From JAAYZM01 sp964510785 (lineage in GTDB: Bacteria; Actinomycetota; Actinomycetes; Actinomycetales; Cellulomonadaceae): a stretch of 17,562 nt of DNA. How positions within the stretch are numbered: the stretch's first letter is position 1; the number at the start of each line of letters is the position of its first letter. A program made the position numbers and the translations under genes. The notes below the pieces were generated by a model that worked only from the letters and a program-made list of their open reading frames with translations, was not told the DNA's origin and searched no databases. Of this stretch, positions 1-7,297 are shown in pieces. Location of the stretch: the NCBI GenBank assembly GCA_964510785.1, contig CAZECM010000061.1, forward strand, positions 1 to 17,562, in the 5' to 3' direction.

Positions 1-381
1 ACGCGCGCCGTGCGCGATCGCCTGGCTGAGCTTGCCCATCGCGATCTTGCCGTCCGGCACGAGCACGATGCAGCTCATCCCCGCCCGCGTCGCGTACGCC
101 GCCGCCGAGGCGGAGGTGTTGCCCGTCGAGGCGCACGCGACGGCCTTCGCGCCACGGCCGGCCGCTGCGGAGACCGCCGTCGTCATCCCCCGGTCCTTGA
201 ACGAGCCGGTCGGGTTCATGCCCTCGACCTTGAGGTGCACCTCGGCGCCCACGAGGGACGAGAGCACGGGTGCGGGGACGAGCGGCGTGCCGCCCTCGCC
301 GAGCGTCACGGGGACGATCTGGACGTGTTCCGGGAGCCGGTCCGCGTACTCCGCGATCACGCCCCGCCACTGCTGTGCCAC
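1..381 (-). CDS. thrC: Threonine synthase, N-terminal part (runs off the window)
   Basis: Threonine synthase converts O-phosphohomoserine to threonine in the cytoplasm with PLP as cofactor. The 127 visible residues begin with the family's typical start (MAQQWRGVI, then EYADRLPE). They contain the PLP-lysine motif GSFKDRGM with Lys62 and the phosphate-binding STGNTSAS stretch at 85-92. Start: GTG at 379-381, placed directly after the hom TAG stop (382-384) with no spacer. A GGAGGG ribosome binding site lies inside the end of hom, about 8 nt upstream. This implies translational coupling with hom, which makes the substrate's precursor. The C-terminal part is beyond position 1. Product identity is clear from the sequence. 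Confidence 0.96.
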   Translation of the reverse strand, partial: MAQQWRGVIAEYADRLPEHVQIVPVTLGEGGTPLVPAPVLSSLVGAEVHLKVEGMNPTGSFKDRGMTTAVSAAAGRGAKAVACASTGNTSASAAAYATRAGMSCIVLVPDGKIAMGKLSQAIAHGAR

Positions 382-1683
382 CTAGACGCCCTCCACCCTC
401 AGCACGGACACGACGTTGTCCACGACATCGATCCCGCGGATCGCCTCGACGGTCGCGTCGAGCGCCTCCTGCGGCGCCGCGTGCGTCGTCACGACGAGGT
501 GCGCCACGCCGTCGCCCGGCGCCTGGCGCACGGCCTCGATCGAGACACCGTGCTCGGCCACGACGGCGGCCACGGTCGCGAGCACGCCCGGACGGTCCTG
601 CACGTCGAGCCGGATCTGCACTCGCGTGAGCGCCCGGCTCGCCGGGAGCACCTCGAGCTGGGCGTAGAAGGACTCGACGGGCCCCTTGCCACCGAGCACG
701 CGATGACGTGCCGCGGAGACGACGTCGCCGAGCACGGCGGACGCCGTCGGCTCCCCGCCCGCACCGCGCCCGTAGAACATGAGCTCACCGGCGGAACGCG
801 CCTCGACGAACACGGCGTTGAAGGCCCCGCGCACGCCCGCGAGCGGGTGCGCCTCGGGCACGAGGGCGGGGTGGACACGGACGACGACGCCGCCATCCGT
901 GCGCTCCGCGATCGCGAGGAGCTTGACGACCTGGCCCGTGCTCTTCGCCCACGCGATGTCCTGCGCGGTCACGGACATGATCCCCTCGACGGCGACGTCG
1001 TCGAGGCTCACGCGCGTGTGGAAGGCGAGGGAGGCGAGGATCGCGGCCTTCGCGGCGGCGTCGTGCCCGTCGACGTCGGCGCTCGGGTCCGCCTCCGCGT
1101 AGCCGAGCCGTTGGGCCTCGGCGACGACGTCCGCGAGCTCGAGGCCCTCGCTCGCCATGCGGTCCAGCACGTAGTTGGTGGTGCCGTTGACGATGCCGAG
1201 GATCCGCTCGACGTGGTCACCCGCGAGCGACTCGCGCACGGGTCGCACGATCGGGATGGCTCCCGCGACGGCGGCCTCGAAGTAGATGTCCACCCCGGCG
1301 GCGTCCGCAGCGGCGTAGAGCGTGGGCCCGTGCTGCGCGAGGAGCGCCTTGTTGGCCGTGACGACGCTCGCCCCCGCCTCGATCCCGGCGAGCAAGAGGC
1401 CGCGGGCGGGCTCGATGCCTCCCATGACCTCGATGACGATGTCCGCGCGACGCACGAGCGACTCGCCGTCCTCGGTGAGCAGCGGCTCGAGCCCCGTGCC
1501 CGCAAGGCCCGACCGGGGCCGGGACGCGTCCCGCACGGCGATGCCGACGATCTCGAGGGGCGCCCCGACGCGTGAGGCGAGCTCGGTGGCCTGCGAGGCG
1601 AGGAGCTTGGCGACCTCGGTGCCGACGATGCCGCAGCCCAGGAGGGCGATGCGCAGCGGGGAACCGGAGGAGGGGGCGGACAC
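382..1683 (-). CDS. hom: Homoserine dehydrogenase with C-terminal ACT domain
   Basis: The enzyme reduces aspartate semialdehyde to homoserine, the branch step toward threonine and methionine. The 433-residue protein has the nucleotide-binding loop LGCGIVGTEV near residues 15-24, TANKALL with Lys112, the family signature GIVNGTTNYVLDRM at 163-176, and the catalytic region DGHDAAAKAAIL with Lys212. An ACT domain (about 355-430, starting VQDRPGVLATVA) is the usual site of threonine feedback control. Length is normal for the actinobacterial family. The GTG at 1683 was chosen because GAGAGG stands about 10 nt upstream and the protein then begins just before the Rossmann strand. A longer open frame to 1854 adds only Arg/Ala-rich non-homologous sequence that overlaps the next gene. 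It is coupled to thrC downstream. Confidence 0.97.
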   Translation of the reverse strand: MSAPSSGSPLRIALLGCGIVGTEVAKLLASQATELASRVGAPLEIVGIAVRDASRPRSGLAGTGLEPLLTEDGESLVRRADIVIEVMGGIEPARGLLLAGIEAGASVVTANKALLAQHGPTLYAAADAAGVDIYFEAAVAGAIPIVRPVRESLAGDHVERILGIVNGTTNYVLDRMASEGLELADVVAEAQRLGYAEADPSADVDGHDAAAKAAILASLAFHTRVSLDDVAVEGIMSVTAQDIAWAKSTGQVVKLLAIAERTDGGVVVRVHPALVPEAHPLAGVRGAFNAVFVEARSAGELMFYGRGAGGEPTASAVLGDVVSAARHRVLGGKGPVESFYAQLEVLPASRALTRVQIRLDVQDRPGVLATVAAVVAEHGVSIEAVRQAPGDGVAHLVVTTHAAPQEALDATVEAIRGIDVVDNVVSVLRVEGV

Positions 1684-1724
1684 GGTGGCGGGACCTCTCG
1701 TCGGGGGCGGGTTCGACTGAGCAC

Positions 1725-1730
1725 AGGATA
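1725..1730 (-). promoter_or_regulatory. Possible -10 element for hom-thrC
   Basis: Read on the minus strand this is TATCCT, a TAnnnT-type -10 hexamer about 40 bp before the hom start. It lies in the only gap (1684-1760) between hom and the heme operon. No convincing -35 is visible 16-18 bp upstream. If real, it gives hom-thrC a promoter independent of the heme operon and of lysA. Confidence 0.3.
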
Positions 1731-1741
1731 GGGGTCCGGAC

Positions 1742-1759
1742 CGGTGCGCGGCCGCACCG
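1742..1759 (-). terminator. Hairpin just after the heme operon's last gene
   Basis: A 7-bp GC-rich stem (CGGTGCG / CGCACCG, loop of 4) begins one base past the stop codon of the DUF916-like gene. It has no T-rich tract, as is common for high-GC actinobacterial terminators. It is a plausible end for the heme operon transcript, or at least an attenuation point before hom. Confidence 0.4.
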
Positions 1760-1760
1760 C

Positions 1761-2423
1761 TCAGCCGGTGGCCCGCCCGCGCAGCACGACGCGCCACGTG
1801 ACGACCGCCGCGACGAGCAGTCCCAGCACGGCGAGCACGGCGGCGGTGCGCCACGGCGCCATGGCATCCCCCGTCGCCGACGGCGTCTCGCGCACCTCGG
1901 CAGCGACGCGCACGACGACGCTCGACGCGAGCCTGCGGTCCACCGCGACGGCCGGGTCCTCGCCGGGCGCGAGCGACGAGGTCACGATGCCTCCGACGTG
2001 GTCCCCCGCGTCGGCATCGGCCGGCACCGCGAGGGTGAACGCGAGCTCGATCGACTCACCCGGGGCGAGGACGATCCGGGGTGCGGCCGGAGCGAGCCAT
2101 GCGCCGACACCGGTCGGAACCTCGCCGGCCGGTTCCAGCTCGATCTGTCCGGACGCCGACGACGTCCCGTCGGCACCGTAGACCTGGAGCTCGAGCTCCG
2201 CGGCGCCGCGGTTCGTGACGCGCAGGGCGTCGTGGACCGTCTCGCCGGGGACCGCCTCGTACCGGAAGTTGTCCCGAGCGTTCCCCTGCTCGCCGTCGGC
2301 CGGCCGGATGCCCCACGCGACGTCGGAGCCCTCACCGAGGGCGGGCGCACCCGTCGCGAGGCACACGAGCAGGAGCGCGAGGGTTCCTGCCCGACGACGT
2401 CGAGCCCCGGGTCGCCGGGTCAA
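1761..2423 (-). CDS. DUF916-like (WxL-interacting-type) membrane-anchored exported protein
   Basis: This 220-residue protein has an Arg-rich N-terminus and hydrophobic signal segment (about 12-30). An extracellular beta-rich domain follows (about 35-180), then a single C-terminal membrane helix (about 192-209) and a short basic tail. The ectodomain starts VAWGIRPADG and has FRYEAVPGETVHDALRVTNRG, then LAPGESIELAFTLAVPADADAGDHVGGIV. That layout matches the DUF916/peptidoglycan-binding half of WxL-interacting proteins; the C-terminal half usual in Firmicutes versions seems reduced. Start: a TTG at 2421-2423 overlaps the stop of the previous gene (TTGA). No ATG or GTG in this frame would keep the signal peptide. 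The upstream gene ends in a WxL-like domain, so the two products are likely partners at the cell wall. The family call rests on motif recognition, not a search. Confidence 0.72.
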   Translation of the reverse strand: MTRRPGARRRRAGTLALLLVCLATGAPALGEGSDVAWGIRPADGEQGNARDNFRYEAVPGETVHDALRVTNRGAAELELQVYGADGTSSASGQIELEPAGEVPTGVGAWLAPAAPRIVLAPGESIELAFTLAVPADADAGDHVGGIVTSSLAPGEDPAVAVDRRLASSVVVRVAAEVRETPSATGDAMAPWRTAAVLAVLGLLVAAVVTWRVVLRGRATG

Positions 2424-3934
2424 CTCACCGCCGTGATGGTCAGGACGGCGCGGTAGCTGCCTTGTTCGGTGGTGAGCGGAAGCCGCAGCTCGAGGGTGCC
2501 GCCGAGGCGCGCCGTACCCGGGGCGTGCCCGCTCGGCGCCGAGCCGAGCGTGCGCGCGGTGGACAGCCCGTTGCCGCTCGGGTGCCCGGGAGCCACGGCG
2601 TCGCCGGCGACCGCTCCGCCCCCGGCACCCGGGAGCGAGGGCACCCACCCGAGGTGTCTGCCGGAGAAGCCGCCGTCGGCGGAGGTGAAGTCGGAGACCT
2701 GGGCGGTGATCCGCCACGGGGCGCCGCCCGGCCGCGTGTCGGTCACGGTGATCGGCGCGAGGGTGCCGGTCGCCACGAACGCGCCGTCGGCCACGCTCGC
2801 GGTGCCGAGGCTCACGGCCGTCACGCCGCCGTCGATGCTCCAGGCGAGCTCACCAGGCTCCGGATCGCCGCCGCCCCCGCTCGCGAAGGAGATGGCGACG
2901 AACCGCTCGATGCTCGCGTCGAGGACGCCGTCCGGCGGGTAGACGTAGACGCCGTATCGGCCCGTGACCGAGTCGTCCGTGCGCACGTCGAGATGGACCT
3001 CGAAGGTGCCGTCCGCACCGGGGACCACGTGCTCGCGGTCGATGACGTGCCGTGCGCTCGCAGGAGCGCCCTTCGAGGGCTGCCACGTCTCGGCGAACCT
3101 GCCGAAAGCGACATCGACCCCCGCGCCGTCGTTGGCGTCCGGGTCGAAGCCGGAGCCTTCGACGCGCACGATCGTCGTCGAGTCGGGGTCGAGTCCCGTC
3201 GTCTTCGACACCGACACCTTGGGGCGCCACACCGATGTGCCGAGGGTCGCGGTCGCCGTGAAGCTGTCGAGCACGTCGCCTTCGGGCTGCGGCAACGCCA
3301 CGGCCGCGTCGGCGTGCACCGCGACCCCGGTGCCGTGCACCGTCACGGTGTCCTCCCCGAGCGTGACCGTGGGGTTGGCCACGGTGCCGATGGTCACGCC
3401 GTCCGCCCGGTACTCCCCCGCGGGGAACTCCCCGAACTCCTCCGTCGCGTTCTGGTAGACGTCACCGACGAGCGTCACGACGCCGTCGACGACGACGACG
3501 GACAGGTTGGAGATCGTCACGACGAAGTAGTGGGAGGGGAAGTTGTAGGTGACCTTGCCACCAGTCTCGATCACGAGGTTGTCCGCGTCCGCGAGCGCAC
3601 CCCCCGAGGCCGGGAAGAGGTACGGCAGCGTCTCGTTCGGGCTCGACTGGCTCTGGGGGAAGGTGGGCGTGCCGGCCGGGTCGAAGCTCGCGCCCTCGCT
3701 CACCTCGATGCGCTCGCCGAACGGTGCGGGACCGATCGGGGGCAGCGCCGCCGTCTGGCGTCCCACGTAGTTGCGGAAGCTCTCCTTGAATCCCCACGCG
3801 AGCGTGCCACCGTCGACGGCCCTGTCCTGGGCGTGGGCCGGACCGGTTGCCAGGACGACCCCGCCGAGGGCGAGCGCGAGCGCGGCGAGCAGGGCGGCGC
3901 CACGTCGCCGCGCGGAGCTGTGCACGGCGATCAT
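2420..3934 (-). CDS. Exported HtaA-domain protein fused to a WxL-like C-terminal domain
   Basis: This 504-residue exported protein has a signal peptide (about 1-35, ending AHA). An HtaA-type heme-binding domain follows (about 43-235), with LAWGFKESFRNYV holding Tyr56 and YNFPSHYFVV holding His135. These correspond to the Tyr and His reported to matter for heme binding in corynebacterial HtaA. Residues 240-350 form a neocarzinostatin-like/Ig-fold domain with VEGSGF and ETWQPSKGA. Residues 361-504 resemble a WxL wall-binding domain: ITVTDTRPGGAPWRITAQVSDF, then AGGGAVAGDAVAPG, ending YRAVLTITAVS. There is no membrane helix or LPXTG, so wall retention through the WxL-like domain is inferred. The ATG at 3934 overlaps the previous stop as ATGA and has GGAAGGGAA upstream; a longer frame from 3982 is not needed. 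It is the Tyr/His-type paralogue of the protein at 9641-11917. Confidence 0.85.
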   Translation of the reverse strand: MIAVHSSARRRGAALLAALALALGGVVLATGPAHAQDRAVDGGTLAWGFKESFRNYVGRQTAALPPIGPAPFGERIEVSEGASFDPAGTPTFPQSQSSPNETLPYLFPASGGALADADNLVIETGGKVTYNFPSHYFVVTISNLSVVVVDGVVTLVGDVYQNATEEFGEFPAGEYRADGVTIGTVANPTVTLGEDTVTVHGTGVAVHADAAVALPQPEGDVLDSFTATATLGTSVWRPKVSVSKTTGLDPDSTTIVRVEGSGFDPDANDGAGVDVAFGRFAETWQPSKGAPASARHVIDREHVVPGADGTFEVHLDVRTDDSVTGRYGVYVYPPDGVLDASIERFVAISFASGGGGDPEPGELAWSIDGGVTAVSLGTASVADGAFVATGTLAPITVTDTRPGGAPWRITAQVSDFTSADGGFSGRHLGWVPSLPGAGGGAVAGDAVAPGHPSGNGLSTARTLGSAPSGHAPGTARLGGTLELRLPLTTEQGSYRAVLTITAVS

Positions 3935-5256
3935 GAGGTTCCCTTCCGTCCGGCGCCGCCGCTGCCGGGCCACACGAGCCACTCGAGCCGGTAGCCGAGG
4001 AGCGTCAGTGCGATGCCGAGCAGGATCGCGGCGCTCGCGAGCACCGGCGCTGCCGGCGTCGACCCGGTCGAGGCGAGCACCGAGGCGTTCGCCGCGGCGG
4101 GCTCGGCCAGCGCGGGGAGCACGGTGGGTGCCATCACGGCACCGGGCAGCCCCTGGGCCGCACCCGCAGAGCCGATCGCGAGGGTCGTACCACCTGGTGG
4201 GACGTTGACCTTCGGTGGTGCGGGCTTCGTCGTGGGTGGTGGCTTGACGGGATTCTTCGGTGTCTCGTCCTCGTCCTGCTCGCCGTCGTCGTCCCCGTCA
4301 CCGGGGACCGGCTCGTCGGGGTCCTGCGGCTCGTCGGCGTCGTAGCTGACGGAGAGCGTCGAGGCCGGCTTCGCACCGTCGCGGGCGCCACCCGAGGAGT
4401 ACCAGTACGAGAGCTGGCCGGTGCGGGCCTGGAAGTCGATGAAGGACTGCGGGAAGGCACCCCATGGCGCCTTCTCCGTGTCCTTCTTGACCTGCTCGGT
4501 CGCGTCCTTCGGGAGGGACACCTCGACGCCGCGGTAGGCCGGCAGCGTCGTGAAGCCACGGTCCCCCTGGAGCGAGACCGCGGCGAGGGTCGCGAGGACG
4601 ACGGTCTCGGGATCGAGCTCGTCCCACTGTCCCGGGTTGTCCATCGACGCGCCGTACCCACCGACCTCGGCACGCAAGGTCCCGGCGCCGTCCTTGATCG
4701 TGAGCACGGGGTCGGTCACCCACCAGTACGTCATGCCGCCGTAGAACGCGACCGTGAAGGAGCCGTTCCAGGAGATCGTGGCGTCGCCCGAGACCGGGTC
4801 GACCTCGCCCTTGCCCCCGTTGATGACGGCCTGGATCCCGGTGCCACGCAGGTTCGACGTGGAGACGGGATCGCCGTTCGCATCCCGGCAACGATCGGCG
4901 AACTTCACCGCACCGTACCTCCCGGCCGTCCCGACGGGCTTCTCGATCGTGACGGCACCCGACGTGGTCCTGAAGAAGCCGTCCTGCTCGGTCCACACCC
5001 GCGAGGAGCCGGTGTCGCCCGCCTCACCGGCGGACAGGAAGTTGCAGCCACCGGCGAACGCCCCGCCGCCGGTCTCGACGTTGAGCCCCCAGCGCAGCTG
5101 CGCGTTGGAGACCGTGAAGGGCTCCGTGGCGACCGAGGGGATCTCGACGTCGAGCTCGATCTGGTCCGCCTGGGCCACCTCGGCGGACGCCACGCCGAGC
5201 CCGGCGACGAGGCCGAGCGCCAGGGCGGCGGCGAGCCGGCGACGTGGGGCGCTCAT
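3931..5256 (-). CDS. HtaA-family exported protein, Cys-pair type, with LASTG sorting-type C-terminus
   Basis: This 441-residue protein has a signal peptide (1-30, ending AQA) and an HtaA-family domain (about 50-308). The domain carries LRWGLN, GGCNFLSAG (Cys71), a second Cys at 123, FYGGMTYWWVTDPVLT, PQSFIDFQ and LSYWYSSGG. It lacks the SFRNYV tyrosine and the histidine of the Tyr/His type. An acidic then Pro/Lys-rich linker (308-355) is followed by LASTG at 394-398, a hydrophobic stretch (about 403-421) and a short tail with Arg and Lys. LAXTG is the motif reported for actinobacterial class E sortases, so wall anchoring is likely. No sortase gene is in the window. ATG at 5256 overlaps the previous stop (ATGA) behind AGGTGG. 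The protein probably hands heme from outer HtaA proteins toward HmuT. Confidence 0.86.
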   Translation of the reverse strand: MSAPRRRLAAALALGLVAGLGVASAEVAQADQIELDVEIPSVATEPFTVSNAQLRWGLNVETGGGAFAGGCNFLSAGEAGDTGSSRVWTEQDGFFRTTSGAVTIEKPVGTAGRYGAVKFADRCRDANGDPVSTSNLRGTGIQAVINGGKGEVDPVSGDATISWNGSFTVAFYGGMTYWWVTDPVLTIKDGAGTLRAEVGGYGASMDNPGQWDELDPETVVLATLAAVSLQGDRGFTTLPAYRGVEVSLPKDATEQVKKDTEKAPWGAFPQSFIDFQARTGQLSYWYSSGGARDGAKPASTLSVSYDADEPQDPDEPVPGDGDDDGEQDEDETPKNPVKPPPTTKPAPPKVNVPPGGTTLAIGSAGAAQGLPGAVMAPTVLPALAEPAAANASVLASTGSTPAAPVLASAAILLGIALTLLGYRLEWLVWPGSGGAGRKGTS

Positions 5257-6512
5257 CGCGCCACCTGCGGGTTCGCCCCGACGCGTCCCGCGGGCTCGAG
5301 CGGCGCCTCGGGTGCCGGACCCGCCGAGGCGACCGGGGCCGGCGACACCTCGTCAGGTCCGGGTGAGGACGGAGCCTGGTCCGCCGCCGCGTGACGTGCC
5401 CGGCGTTCCCGACGTGCGGTGACGAGCCCGACGATCACGACGACGATCAGCGCGAGCGCGGCGATCCCGAGCAGGATCCACTCGAGAGCGATCCCGCCGG
5501 CGACCTCGTCGTCCGGTTCGCTCGGGGCGACGGGCGGCGCGGGCGCGGCAGCCACCTGGAACTCGACCTCGACCCGCGTGCCGCTCGCCGCCGCGGTGAG
5601 CACGAGCGAGTGCGTCCCGGCGCGCAGGTCGGCGGGAAGCTGCAGCACCCCGGCCACCTCGCCGTGCGCACCCGCGACGAGCGGACCGGCCGCGGCCAGG
5701 CCGGCTCCGAGCGAGACGGTGAGCTGTTCACCGGGCACGAGCCCTCGTGCGGTGTAGGTCAGCACGCGACCGACCACGGCCGTGGCACGGTCGACGTCGA
5801 GGGTCGGCTCGGCGGGCGCGGCGACGTCGGGCCCCTCGGTGCCGGCCTCGTCCGTGGCGGGCTCCTCGGCACCCGGGGTCTCGCCCCCGGGCTCGTCGCC
5901 CCCCGGCGGATCGGTCGGCCCGGAGCCACCGGAGTAGATGTCGGCGAACGCGACGGGGGTGAAGGTCTCGTTCTGCGGGTTCTTCACGCCGTGCGCCCCG
6001 ATCGTGATGATCCCGCAACGCGTCGTGCGGCAGTCCACGGTCTCGGTGCCGCCCGAGCGACCCGTGGTCTGGAAGGTGGGGCCCGGCACGGTCATCGTGA
6101 CGGTCCAGCCACCTGAGTCGGACATCGTGGCGTGCGCCTCGTCGGCGGTCGAGGACCCGGGGAACGCGACGAAGCGCTGGAAGCCGGCGTTGTTCTGCGT
6201 CTCGGCGTCGGGCACGTAGCGGAAGTCGACGCCGCTCTGCCCGCCCTTGCTCGGCTGCCAGCCGTCGCCGACGGTGCCGAAGAAGACGTAGACGCCGCCG
6301 AAGGCGCCCTGGATCGACTGGAAGCCCGAGCCGGAGACCGTGATCTCGGTCGAGTAGCTCGTGTCCGCCTCACCCTTGCCGAACTCGTTCTCGACGGTGA
6401 CCCGCGAGGCGGCCTGGGCGTCCCCGACCGGCCCCAGCACCACCCAGAGCGTCGTGGCAAGCATGGCCACGAGGGCGACCAGGGCGGTGGAGCGGATCAG
6501 GCGGCGGGACAT
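5253..6512 (-). CDS. Membrane-anchored neocarzinostatin-like protein of the heme operon
   Basis: This 419-residue protein has a signal peptide (about 1-35). Its first ectodomain (about 36-192) resembles the neocarzinostatin Ig-like fold: ITVSGSGF, GVYVFFGTVGDGWQPSKGG, and VDCRTTRCGIITIGAHG with Cys161/Cys166 followed by NETFTPVAF. An acidic Pro/Gly/Glu linker (195-235) leads to a second beta domain (about 236-322). A membrane helix (about 343-364) and an Arg-rich, then Pro/Ala-rich cytoplasmic tail follow. No heme ligand or enzymatic motif is evident. The same WQPS/WRPS-containing domain is found inside three other proteins of this locus, which suggests a shared structural or docking role. 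The ATG shares one base with the hmuV stop (TGATG). Exact function is unknown. Confidence 0.8.
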   Translation of the reverse strand: MSRRLIRSTALVALVAMLATTLWVVLGPVGDAQAASRVTVENEFGKGEADTSYSTEITVSGSGFQSIQGAFGGVYVFFGTVGDGWQPSKGGQSGVDFRYVPDAETQNNAGFQRFVAFPGSSTADEAHATMSDSGGWTVTMTVPGPTFQTTGRSGGTETVDCRTTRCGIITIGAHGVKNPQNETFTPVAFADIYSGGSGPTDPPGGDEPGGETPGAEEPATDEAGTEGPDVAAPAEPTLDVDRATAVVGRVLTYTARGLVPGEQLTVSLGAGLAAAGPLVAGAHGEVAGVLQLPADLRAGTHSLVLTAAASGTRVEVEFQVAAAPAPPVAPSEPDDEVAGGIALEWILLGIAALALIVVVIVGLVTARRERRARHAAADQAPSSPGPDEVSPAPVASAGPAPEAPLEPAGRVGANPQVAR

Positions 6513-7297
6513 CAGGACACCTCCACGGTGCGTAGCGGGAGCACGAGCAGCGAGCCGTCGGCGCGTTCGACCACCTCGACGGGGTACTCGTAGACGGCGG
6601 AGAGCCGCTCCGCGTCGAGGACCTCGCGCGGCGACCCGGTCGCGGCGACCCGGCCTCCGGAGAGCAGGACCATGCGGTCGGCGTAGGCGGCGGCAAGGCT
6701 CAGGTCGTGCAGGACGACGACGACGGCGTCACCCGCCCGGGCGCGCTGCCGCGCGAGCTCGAGGGCGCGTTCCTGGTGCCGGATGTCGAGGGCGGCGGTC
6801 GGCTCGTCGAGCAGCACGAGCCGTGGGTCCTGGGCGAGCACCCGGGCGAAGGACGCCCGGGACTTCTCTCCGCCGGAGAGGGTCGGGAAGAGCCGTCGGG
6901 CCAGGTGGAGCACCTCGGCGGACTGCATCGCACGAGCCACGACGGCGTCGTCGTCCTCTTCCTCGGGACGACCTCGCCACGGGGCGCGGCCCATCTGGAC
7001 GACGTCGACGACCTCGAACGGGAAGGAGAGCCGGTTCTCCTGCAGGAGCACGCCGCGCCGTCGGGCCAGTGCCTCGGGGCGGTGCTCGGCCACGGGGCGT
7101 CCCTCGAGGAGGACCTGCCCGGACGAGGGGGTGAGATCGCCGGCGAGCAGGGACAGCATCGAGGTCTTGCCGGCACCGTTGGGCCCGACGAGTGCGAGGA
7201 CCTCGCCCGGGCGGACGTCGAGGTCGACGTCGGCGAGAATCTGCGCCGCGCCGATCCGCAGGCCCACGCCTCGGGCCGTCACGAGTGCCGCCGTCAT
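6512..7297 (-). CDS. hmuV: Heme ABC transporter ATP-binding protein
   Basis: The 261-residue ATPase powers heme import through HmuU. It shows Walker A GPNGAGKT (38-45), Q-loop Gln86 in LLQENRLSFPFEVVDVVQMGRAPW (split: LLQENR then SFPFEV), signature LSGGE (140-144), Walker B LVLLDEPT (160-167), D-loop ALD and H-loop His197. The SFPFEV...MGRAPW stretch after the Q-loop is typical of HmuV rather than generic ferrichrome ATPases. The ATG at 7297 overlaps the hmuU stop as ATGA with GGGAGG upstream. The open frame extends to 8275, but that extension is a shadow of hmuU. Confidence 0.95.
   Translation of the reverse strand: MTAALVTARGVGLRIGAAQILADVDLDVRPGEVLALVGPNGAGKTSMLSLLAGDLTPSSGQVLLEGRPVAEHRPEALARRRGVLLQENRLSFPFEVVDVVQMGRAPWRGRPEEEDDDAVVARAMQSAEVLHLARRLFPTLSGGEKSRASFARVLAQDPRLVLLDEPTAALDIRHQERALELARQRARAGDAVVVVLHDLSLAAAYADRMVLLSGGRVAATGSPREVLDAERLSAVYEYPVEVVERADGSLLVLPLRTVEVS

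Noticed and set aside
10..1575. 521-residue plus-strand open frame over thrC and hom
   Set aside because: Both minus-strand genes are unmistakable and full of conserved motifs; the plus frame is His/Arg/Asp-rich noise.
1684..1854. Longer homoserine dehydrogenase starting at 1854
   Set aside because: The added 57 residues are Arg/Ala-rich, overlap the DUF916-like gene, and precede a good ribosome binding site and GTG at 1683.
3481..3500. GAC/GTC trinucleotide runs here and near 11348 and 11475 as a regulatory microsatellite
   Set aside because: They encode the in-frame Val-Val-Val-Asp beta strand of the HtaA domain in paralogous genes; explained by protein sequence.
2462..3994. 510-residue plus-strand open frame
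   Set aside because: Shadow of the HtaA-WxL-like gene; low-complexity Arg/Gly/Glu composition and no ribosome binding site or recognisable motif.
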